From NCBI GenBank assembly GCA_031255895.1, contig JAIRRQ010000037.1, forward strand, positions 1-19,620: DNA of 19,620 bases, written 5' to 3'. Both the position numbers and the translations under genes were made by a program. Below are positions 8,199-14,655 of this stretch, piece after piece. The stretch is from Methanocalculaceae archaeon. GTDB taxonomy: Archaea; Halobacteriota; Methanomicrobia; Methanomicrobiales; Methanocorpusculaceae. The notes below the pieces were generated by a model. That model saw only the letters and a program-made list of their open reading frames with translations. It was not told where the DNA came from and did not search any database. The first letter of the stretch is position 1; every line of letters begins with the position of its first letter.

Positions 8199-9436
8199 AC
8201 AACAGCGAGACGCTGTTTGCCGAGGCGAAGAACCTGTTGCCGGGAGGGGTTTCTAGTCCGGTGCGGGCGATCAAGCCGTATCCGTTCTATGTTAAGAGTG
8301 CGAAGGGAGCGATGTTGACAACGGTTGAAGACACAAATCTTGTTGACTGTTGTCTTGGATATGGCCCACTAATTCTCGGACACACTAATCCTATAATTAA
8401 AGAAGCAATATCCTCTCAATTGGATAAAGGCTGGTTATACGGAACGTCGACGGAGTTAGAAGTCGATCTCGCGAAGCGGATTTGCGGTGATCACCCTGCC
8501 ATAGATATGCTGCGATTTGTTTCAACCGGAACGGAAAGCACGATGACAGCGCTCAGGTTGGCACGGGGTTTTACCGGTAAAACAGATATTGTAAAGGTAG
8601 AAGGCGGTTTTCACGGTGCTCATGACACGGTATTAATTACCACGGGTTCTGGAGCAACAACACACGGTACTCCTGACTCGGCGGGAGTGCTTCCCGATGT
8701 AGCAATGCATACACAACAAGTTCCATACAATGATCCCGAAGCCCTTGAAAAACTTTTATCTATAAACAACAATATTGCAGCATTCATCATTGAGCCGGTG
8801 ATGGCAAATATCGGCCCAATCCTCCCTGATGACGAATACCTCAAAGCTGTTCGCGAAATTACAGCGACACACGATGTCCTCCTCATCTTCGATGAGGTGA
8901 TCACAGGATATCGACTTGGGATCGGTGGTGCACAGGTGAAGTTCGACATTAAACCAGACCTGACCACACTCGGAAAGATTGCAGGTGGAGGTCTACCAAT
9001 CGGTGTGTTCGGTGGACGACAAGAGATCATGGAGATGGTCTCTCCAGCAGGACAAGTGTACAATGCAGGAACGTTCAATGCGAACCCCGCAACAATGGCA
9101 GCGGGAATTGCAATGAACAATTACCTACACATGCACGAAAACATATATGCAAAATTGGATGAAAATACGAGGATAATTGAAGAATCTATCCCATCACTGG
9201 CTTCCGGAACGTTTGTCCGGATAGGATCAATGTTTAAGTACTTCTTCCGCCCATCTGCGCCTCAAAATTACATGGAGGCGATGCAATGCGATACGAATGC
9301 ATTCCAAACATTCTGGAAAAAAACTCTTTTTTCTGGAGTGTTTTTGACTCCGTCACAGTTTGAAACGAATTTTCTCTCGACCGCACATGGGATGGTGGAG
9401 ATGGCAAAACTGGTGCAGGTGTATGAGCAATGTTGA
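8195..9436 (+). CDS. hemL: HemL, glutamate-1-semialdehyde 2,1-aminomutase
   Basis: HemL is a PLP enzyme that moves the amino group within glutamate-1-semialdehyde to give 5-aminolevulinate, directly after HemA. From the GTG at 8195 it has 413 residues beginning with a formyl-free Met and NNSETLF; the typical [12 protein letters not shown] follows. The PLP lysine is K261 in [16 protein letters not shown], with [12 protein letters not shown] upstream of it and [16 protein letters not shown] after it. The phosphate-binding block reads [17 protein letters not shown] where SGTEA is more common, a mild variant. The length is close to bacterial HemL (about 425). GTG start and hemB stop overlap as GTGA. 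The 3' end overlaps hemC by 7 bases. The alternative start at 8186 adds three residues but would bury the Shine-Dalgarno site. Confidence 0.96.
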   Translation: MNNSETLFAEAKNLLPGGVSSPVRAIKPYPFYVKSAKGAMLTTVEDTNLVDCCLGYGPLILGHTNPIIKEAISSQLDKGWLYGTSTELEVDLAKRICGDHPAIDMLRFVSTGTESTMTALRLARGFTGKTDIVKVEGGFHGAHDTVLITTGSGATTHGTPDSAGVLPDVAMHTQQVPYNDPEALEKLLSINNNIAAFIIEPVMANIGPILPDDEYLKAVREITATHDVLLIFDEVITGYRLGIGGAQVKFDIKPDLTTLGKIAGGGLPIGVFGGRQEIMEMVSPAGQVYNAGTFNANPATMAAGIAMNNYLHMHENIYAKLDENTRIIEESIPSLASGTFVRIGSMFKYFFRPSAPQNYMEAMQCDTNAFQTFWKKTLFSGVFLTPSQFETNFLSTAHGMVEMAKLVQVYEQC

Positions 9437-10335
9437 ACGTGAAAATCGGCACCCGTGGCAGCAAACTAGCACTTGCACAGACAAGTAATGTTCTAGAACT
9501 TCTTGCAGAACAGGATATTCCTGCTGAATCAAAAATAATTGTCACTTCCGGCGATGCAATGCATGATCGCGATCTGCATCAGATCGGAGGACAGGGTGTA
9601 TTTGTCCACGAACTTGACAATGCAATATTACACGGCGATATCGACGCAGCAGTACACAGTATGAAAGATATTCCTGTTGATCGACCGGATGGGATAATCA
9701 CGGCAGCAATTCTTCCCCGCGATCCTCCGTATGATTTCCTTGTGTCAAACCAACCGGTGAAAAATCTCAAGAATATCTATTCAATAGGAACATCAAGTAC
9801 ACGACGACGTGCACAACTTCTCCGATACTATCAGAGCATGCCACTGGTGCTGGTTGAGCCATTACGGGGTAACGTGGACACACGACTTGAAAAGCTAAAC
9901 AATGGCTTCTATGATGCAATTGTGCTTGCAGAGGCGGGTTTGGTACGACTCGGCTATCATGTAAACGGTATGCGACTTCCTGTGGATCAATTTGTGCCAT
10001 CTCCGAATCAAGGGACTGTGGCTGTGGTTTGCCGTGATACATCAGAGCTTCGCGAGATTTTTGCACCATTAAACGATTTTCAAACGACATTCGATACAGG
10101 CGTTGAGCGTCTGATAATGGAACAAGTTGGCGGTGGCTGTTTCACACCACAGGGCATTTTTTGTCGTGACGGGCACCTAATCGCGGAGGTTTTATCGCTT
10201 GCCGGCGATCGCAGCAATCGGATTGTAGAGAATGTCCAAAGTTTTGAAGAGGCAATAGAAATTGGTATGCAGTTCCGCGATATTGCATCTGATTTAATTG
10301 AGGAGGTAAAAATTACCATCGGGTCGAAATCATGA
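9430..10335 (+). CDS. hemC: HemC, porphobilinogen deaminase (hydroxymethylbilane synthase)
   Basis: HemC links four porphobilinogens into the linear hydroxymethylbilane on a covalent dipyrromethane cofactor. The 301-residue protein has [12 protein letters not shown] at the N-terminus, [13 protein letters not shown] with the catalytic aspartate region, and [11 protein letters not shown] and [11 protein letters not shown] for substrate carboxylates. [23 protein letters not shown] and the cofactor-attaching cysteine C237 in GGGCFTPQG follow. Its length and order are normal for the family (about 290-315). AGGTG at 9417-9421 lies 8 bases before the ATG, inside the hemL 3' end. Its TGA overlaps the next ATG as ATGA. 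In most organisms hemD follows or lies close to hemC; here the next gene is the methyltransferase and no hemD lies in the window. Confidence 0.97.
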   Translation: MLNVKIGTRGSKLALAQTSNVLELLAEQDIPAESKIIVTSGDAMHDRDLHQIGGQGVFVHELDNAILHGDIDAAVHSMKDIPVDRPDGIITAAILPRDPPYDFLVSNQPVKNLKNIYSIGTSSTRRRAQLLRYYQSMPLVLVEPLRGNVDTRLEKLNNGFYDAIVLAEAGLVRLGYHVNGMRLPVDQFVPSPNQGTVAVVCRDTSELREIFAPLNDFQTTFDTGVERLIMEQVGGGCFTPQGIFCRDGHLIAEVLSLAGDRSNRIVENVQSFEEAIEIGMQFRDIASDLIEEVKITIGSKS

Positions 10336-11087
10336 CAGGAAAAGTATTTTTAGTAGGATCCGGTCCAGGAAACTTGGAACTACTGACTATGAAGGCGCGT
10401 GAAGTCATCAATTCAGCAGATGTGATATTATATGATCAACTACCTGGCGAGAAGGTGTTATCGATACTTCCTGATTCGGCGGAAAAGATTGATGTTGGCA
10501 AGTACGGCGGATGCCACACAATGGAACAGGTGGATATTGAAACATTGCTAGTTAGGGAGGCAAAGGCCGGTAAAAAGGTGGTACGATTGAAGGGAGGAGA
10601 TCCATTTGTATTCGGTCGCGGGGGTGAGGAGATGGAGACATTGCGGGAGCATGGTATTGTGGTCGAGATGGTGCCTGGAGTGACAAGCGGGATTGCTGTC
10701 CCCGAGTGTGTCGGAATTCCAGTGACACACCGCTCGTGGGCAAGTCAGGTAACGTTTGTGACCGGTCACGAAGATCCCGAAAGGGAGGTTTCCTTGATTG
10801 ACTGGGAATGGCTCGCGAAAAGCCAGGGGACGATCGTGATCTATATGGGCGCGAAAAATCTTCAAGTAATCACGGAATTACTGATCAAAAGTGGAAAAGT
10901 TCCTGAGACTAAGATCGCGGTTATTGAGCGCGGATTCCGAAAGGATCAACGAGTGACGTGCGGGACGCTTGCAGATATAGGTGAGACTGCGACACGAATC
11001 GGTGTAAAACCTCCGGCAATAATTGTGATCGGAGAAGTGGTAAACCTCTATCGCGACGGTTCGGAAGGTGCCTGGGCACAACGCTAA
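10332..11087 (+). CDS. cobA: Uroporphyrinogen-III C-methyltransferase (SUMT)
   Basis: SUMT uses two S-adenosylmethionines to methylate uroporphyrinogen III at C2 and C7, giving precorrin-2, the substrate of the dehydrogenase encoded first in this operon. The 251-residue protein carries the classic blocks: VGSGPGNLELLTMKA at the N-terminus, DVGKYGG, RLKGGDPFVFGRGGEE, VPGVTSGIAVPE, PVTHR and a C-terminal VIGEVV segment. It is a stand-alone SUMT with no CysG or HemD fusion. The ATG at 10332 overlaps hemC as ATGA. A strong GGAGGT at 10302-10307 lies 24 bases upstream, too far for normal use, so start is probably by coupling. It ends the operon; an AT-rich spacer of nearly 600 bases follows. The symbol cobA is used in the SUMT sense, not the adenosyltransferase. 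Confidence 0.95.
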   Translation: MTGKVFLVGSGPGNLELLTMKAREVINSADVILYDQLPGEKVLSILPDSAEKIDVGKYGGCHTMEQVDIETLLVREAKAGKKVVRLKGGDPFVFGRGGEEMETLREHGIVVEMVPGVTSGIAVPECVGIPVTHRSWASQVTFVTGHEDPEREVSLIDWEWLAKSQGTIVIYMGAKNLQVITELLIKSGKVPETKIAVIERGFRKDQRVTCGTLADIGETATRIGVKPPAIIVIGEVVNLYRDGSEGAWAQR

Positions 11088-11271
11088 GCGCCAAATATTT
11101 TCGCAGGAAAGGTAATGGAAAAATGTTTGCCGCATTCAAAACGTATTCAGGCAAAACAACGAATTTTTCAAGATTCCGAGATCCAAAACAGATTTATGTA
11201 CCTCCGATACAACAAAGATCCTCTCGTAAGAACCATTCCCTCCTACACCACAATATATGATCGAATAAACC

Positions 11272-11446
11272 GTTCTTCTAACATTCAACGGACCAACATT
11301 ACTTAGACAAAATTAGAAAAATCCCATAGATAATCAAATATTAGCTCAAAATCAACCACCAAGCGTGATTTTCCAAATATATCGAATGGCTTGCTATCAC
11401 GTACGATTCACGAAAAGTGTGATTTGCCTGATTGTTCTTCTAACAT
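11272..11446. repeat. 13-bp exact direct repeat pair
   Basis: GTTCTTCTAACAT occurs at 11272-11284 and again at 11434-11446, with start positions 162 bases apart in the spacer before gatC. I did not see a third copy. It may be a regulator site or a relic of a small duplication. Confidence 0.45.
11361..11428. repeat. 14-bp imperfect direct repeat pair
   Basis: AAGCGTGATTTTCC (11361-11374) and AAGTGTGATTTGCC (11415-11428) agree at 12 of 14 positions. Both lie between the two copies of the 13-bp repeat. Confidence 0.3.
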
Positions 11447-11671
11447 AGTATCACAACAACACTAACAACAAAACCATAATGATGAAATTGTGACATGAAT
11501 ACAAATAAATAATAATGAATAATACAATAAATTACACACAAAAAATTCTGCATAAAACCAGAAATCCTCCGCAACTTTTTCCAAAAAACTGATCGATCAT
11601 ACCATTAGAGTAGTAACTCTTTTTACCCAAAACAACATCATCACTAAACTACTATTTACAGGTCGCAGAAA

Positions 11672-11941
11672 ATGGTCTCTGAAAACGACGTTCTCCATAT
11701 CGCAAAACTTGCCGACATCGGTATTGCCATGTCCGAACTCGGTGAATTCACTGAACAATTCAATGCAATTCTGGGATATTTCAACATCCTCGACAACCTC
11801 ACAACAGATGGAGATTTTGATTGCCCGCTGGTCAACGTATTCCGCGAAGACAAAGTTGGAATCCCTCTTTCTCAGAAAAAAGCGCTTGCAAACTCTCATA
11901 ACCCAGAGAACGGCTACATACGAGCACCAAGGGTGATCTAA
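11672..11941 (+). CDS. gatC: GatC, subunit C of Asp/Glu-tRNA amidotransferase
   Basis: GatC is the small wrapping subunit that holds GatA and GatB together in the GatCAB amidotransferase. In archaea, GatCAB mainly converts Asp-tRNA(Asn) to Asn-tRNA(Asn), while GatDE serves Gln-tRNA. The 89-residue protein has the family outline: an N-terminal helix with HIAKLADIGI, the GEFTEQFNAILGYFNILDNL helix, a linker, and a C-terminal strand ending RAPRVI. It opens the gat operon. The sequence before the ATG has only a weak AGGT. The reading frame is shared with gatA: only the TAA at 11939-11941 separates the two, with no spacer, and GGGTGATC at 11931-11938 doubles as gatC coding sequence and gatA ribosome binding site. 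Confidence 0.9.
   Translation: MVSENDVLHIAKLADIGIAMSELGEFTEQFNAILGYFNILDNLTTDGDFDCPLVNVFREDKVGIPLSQKKALANSHNPENGYIRAPRVI
11931..11938 (+). promoter_or_regulatory. gatA ribosome binding site inside the gatC 3' end
   Basis: GGGTGATC matches the archaeal anti-Shine-Dalgarno (GGATCACCTCC) over seven bases (GGTGATC) and ends 3 bases before the gatA ATG. It supports independent loading at gatA in spite of the adjacent stop codon. Confidence 0.55.
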
Positions 11942-13219
11942 ATGTCCGATGCGTACAACGCATTCCTCTCAGACATCGAGATACCATCCTCAGCTGCAGG
12001 ACCACTTGCCGGTATCCGTGTTGCTGTCAAAGACAACATCTCCACCAAAAACATCCCAACCACCTGTGCCTCCAAAATGCTTCTCGGTTATATTCCACCC
12101 TACGACGCCCACGCAGTCGAACTGCTCAAAGCAGCTGGTGCAACCATTGCCGGAAAAACAAATATGGACGAATTTGGTATGGGAACCACCACCGAAAACA
12201 GTGCATTCGGCCCAACCTTAAACCCCCGCGACACCACACGTGTCACAGGAGGGTCATCCGGTGGTTCTGCCGCAGTCGTTGCCGCAGGAATTGTTCGGAT
12301 GGCACTCGGATCTGACACGGGCGGCTCAATCCGTTGTCCTGCATCCTACTGCGGCATCGTTGGTCTCAAACCTACTTACGGCCGAGTCAGCCGTTATGGT
12401 TTAATCGCATACGCAAACTCCTTTGAACAGATCGGCCCTATGGCAGCAAATGTCACTGATGTTGCCAGACTTTTCAGTGTAATCGCCGGAGGCGATCACC
12501 GTGATTCGACCTCAGTCGACAAACCATACGACTTTACCGAACTCCATGCAAGCGTTGAAGGAAAAATCATCGGAATTCCAAAGGAATATTTTGGTGAAGG
12601 CATTGACACGAACATAGCTAAAATCATTGAAACATCCATTGACAAATTCGAGGAACTTGGGGCAGTCACTCTGGAAGTTTCACTCCCCTCCTTACAATAT
12701 GCTCTCTCCGCCTACTACATCACCTGCACCTGCGAAGCTAGTTCAAATCTTGGTCGATTCGACGGAGTCAGATATGGCCCTAAACCCGAAATGACCAACC
12801 TATGGCATGATGCATACACCAAAATCCGCGAAACAGGATTCGGACCAGAAGTTCGCAGAAGAATCCTGCTTGGGACTTTTGCTCTCTCAACCGGATACTA
12901 CGGCAAATATTACGTCAAGGCACAGCACGCAAAACAACTCATACGCCATGATTTCCGACGAGTGTTAACTGACTGTGACCTTCTTGCAGGACCAACAATG
13001 CCAGGCATCGCCCCAAAAATCGGTGAACTCGTCGACGATCCACTGCGGATGTACCAGACCGACATTCTCACCATTCCTGCCAACATCGCAGGAATCCCTG
13101 CAATTTCCCTACCTTGCGGGACCTTCCACGGCATGCCCGTAGGCTTGCAATTGATGGGAAAAATATTCGGCGAAGAAGTGTTGCTCAATGCAGCACTTGC
13201 ATTCGAGGAGATGACATGA
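11942..13219 (+). CDS. gatA: GatA, glutaminase (amidase) subunit of GatCAB
   Basis: GatA hydrolyses glutamine and channels ammonia to GatB. It is an amidase-signature protein with the Ser-cisSer-Lys triad clearly present: K30 in VAVKDN, S105 in TGGSSGGSAA and the nucleophile S129 in GSDTGGSIR. The 75- and 24-residue spacings are those I recall for bacterial GatA. MDEFGMGTTTENSA and GLKPTYGRVSRYGL are also typical, as is the C-terminal DILTIPANIAGIPAISLPCG. The protein has 425 residues against about 485 in bacteria. The catalytic lysine lies about 49 residues earlier than in bacterial GatA, so the N-terminal helical region is largely absent. The start cannot lie further upstream because the gatC TAA is the preceding in-frame codon. 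The gatB start follows its TGA directly in the same frame. Confidence 0.95.
   Translation: MSDAYNAFLSDIEIPSSAAGPLAGIRVAVKDNISTKNIPTTCASKMLLGYIPPYDAHAVELLKAAGATIAGKTNMDEFGMGTTTENSAFGPTLNPRDTTRVTGGSSGGSAAVVAAGIVRMALGSDTGGSIRCPASYCGIVGLKPTYGRVSRYGLIAYANSFEQIGPMAANVTDVARLFSVIAGGDHRDSTSVDKPYDFTELHASVEGKIIGIPKEYFGEGIDTNIAKIIETSIDKFEELGAVTLEVSLPSLQYALSAYYITCTCEASSNLGRFDGVRYGPKPEMTNLWHDAYTKIRETGFGPEVRRRILLGTFALSTGYYGKYYVKAQHAKQLIRHDFRRVLTDCDLLAGPTMPGIAPKIGELVDDPLRMYQTDILTIPANIAGIPAISLPCGTFHGMPVGLQLMGKIFGEEVLLNAALAFEEMT
13205..13210 (+). promoter_or_regulatory. gatB ribosome binding site
   Basis: GAGGAG inside the gatA 3' end lies 9 bases before the gatB ATG at 13220 and supports that start over the in-frame ATG at 13235. 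Confidence 0.5.
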
Positions 13220-14653
13220 ATGACCAATGAAGAGATGAATGTCATCATCGGGCTAGAAGTCCACTGCCAGCTTAACACTTCTTCAAAACTATTCTGTGCT
13301 TGTTCCGCAGATTTCCGAGGAGACGCCCCCAACACCCACACTTGCCCTGTTTGTCTCGGATTGCCCGGAACACTACCTGTCCTAAACAAAAGAGCAATCG
13401 AATATGCACTCAAAGTCGCAAAGGCATTCAATTGCGTCGTTCTTGAAAAAAGCGAATTTTGCAGAAAAAACTACTTCTACCCTGATCTCGTCAAAGCCTA
13501 CCAGATCACCATGGGTGACAACCCACTGGCAGTCGGAGGTTATGTCGAGATTGAAGACGACGCAGGGAACCCGAAAATAATCAACCTGACCCGTATCCAC
13601 GTCGAAGAAGATCCTGGAAGACTTGTTCACATGGGCAACAGAGAATATGGACACTATACCCTCGTGGATTACAATCGCTCTGGAATTCCATTAATAGAGA
13701 TGGTTACCGAACCTGAACTTTCCTCTCCCAAAGAAGCACGCCGCTTTTTAAACAAATTGCGGGCAATGCTAGAATATCTTGATGTATTCGATCCGGAAAA
13801 AGAGGGCGCTATCCGCGTTGATGCAAATATATCAATCAAAGGCCATGAACGTGTCGAAATTAAAAATATCTCATCATACAAAGGTGTTGAGAAAGCACTA
13901 ATCTTTGAGATCACCCGTCAGAAAAATCTTATCAATCGCGGCGGAACTATCGTCCGCGAAACACGCCATTTTCAGGAAGGAAAGGGTACCACCATCAGCG
14001 CGCGGTCCAAGGAAACCGCAACCGACTATCGTTACTTCCCTGAACCTGATCTGCCAATTATCTGCGTTGCTGACTGGATCAAAGATATTATCTCTCCCGA
14101 ACTGCCTGATGCACGTCGTGACAGATTTATGCAGCAGTACGGTATCACCGCAAACCATGCAAAAACCCTCACTGGCGATCTAAAACTTGCCGAGTTCTAC
14201 GAAACAATCGCCGACGTGGGAGCTGCAATCACCGCATCATGGACCGCAGACATCCTAATTGGTGAACTCAACTACCGTGACATGAGCCTTGGCATCGTTG
14301 CCCCCCATGCATCCGAATTCAAAGATCTCGTCACCCTCATCCGCGACAAAAAGATTACAGACAAGGCAGGAATTGAAGTTCTCCGCGTCTGGCTTGACAA
14401 TCTTCGCACAGGAACCAAAATGGAAAAACCGACCAAGATCGTTGAACGACTCAATCTTGCCCGTGAATCAGGAGAACATCTCCGCGGTATCGTCGAACAG
14501 ATCTTAGCCTCCAATCCACAGGCAATCATCGACCACAAAACCAGAAAGAAAGGCGCTCTCAATTTCATCGTCGGACAGGTCGTGAAAGAAACCAGAGGCA
14601 AATTCGATCCGCGCGAAATTCATGCCATGATTGCTGAGTTTGTGGGAAAATAA
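13220..14653 (+). CDS. gatB: GatB, tRNA-binding kinase/amidotransferase subunit of GatCAB
   Basis: GatB phosphorylates the side chain of the misacylated Asp- or Glu-tRNA and amidates it with ammonia from GatA. The 477-residue protein has the N-terminal GLEVHCQLNTSSKLFC block, a cysteine cluster CACSADF...CPVCLGLPG of the zinc-binding type, and RKNYFYPDLVKAYQIT. RIHVEEDPGRL, DYNRSGIPLIEMVTEPE, RVDANISI and VEIKNISSYKGVEKAL follow, and then TRHFQEGKGTT and DYRYFPEPDLPI. The C-terminal helical/YqeY-like tail (about residues 330-477, ending in NFIVGQVVKETRGKFDP) binds the tRNA elbow. Length is normal. Its ATG abuts the gatA stop in the same frame. Two bases separate its TAA from topA. Confidence 0.96.
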   Translation: MTNEEMNVIIGLEVHCQLNTSSKLFCACSADFRGDAPNTHTCPVCLGLPGTLPVLNKRAIEYALKVAKAFNCVVLEKSEFCRKNYFYPDLVKAYQITMGDNPLAVGGYVEIEDDAGNPKIINLTRIHVEEDPGRLVHMGNREYGHYTLVDYNRSGIPLIEMVTEPELSSPKEARRFLNKLRAMLEYLDVFDPEKEGAIRVDANISIKGHERVEIKNISSYKGVEKALIFEITRQKNLINRGGTIVRETRHFQEGKGTTISARSKETATDYRYFPEPDLPIICVADWIKDIISPELPDARRDRFMQQYGITANHAKTLTGDLKLAEFYETIADVGAAITASWTADILIGELNYRDMSLGIVAPHASEFKDLVTLIRDKKITDKAGIEVLRVWLDNLRTGTKMEKPTKIVERLNLARESGEHLRGIVEQILASNPQAIIDHKTRKKGALNFIVGQVVKETRGKFDPREIHAMIAEFVGK

Positions 14654-14655
14654 CC

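Larger units (their letters stand above)
11088..11671. other. AT-rich spacer between cobA and gatC
   Basis: About 580 bases without a convincing gene. A 63-codon frame at 11115-11306 has no recognisable motif and only a poorly spaced AGGAAAGGT before it. Two direct repeats are visible: an exact 13-mer at 11272-11284 and 11434-11446, and an imperfect 14-mer (12 of 14) at 11361-11374 and 11415-11428. The right part (about 11500-11540) is a run of A and T that likely holds the TATA box for the gat operon, for example ACAATAAATTA at 11524-11534, but I cannot fix it. No tRNA or other RNA gene was recognised. Confidence 0.55.

Noticed and set aside
8620..9120. 166-codon minus-strand frame inside hemL
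   Set aside because: It is antisense to a complete, motif-bearing hemL and its translation has no family features.
10302..10307. Strong GGAGGT as the ribosome binding site of cobA
   Set aside because: It is 24 bases before the ATG and no in-frame start codon lies between, so it is probably just Glu-Glu-Val coding sequence in hemC.
11115..11306. 63-codon plus-strand frame after cobA
   Set aside because: The AGGAAAGGT before it is too close to the ATG, the product matches nothing known to me, and it covers one copy of the 13-bp repeat.
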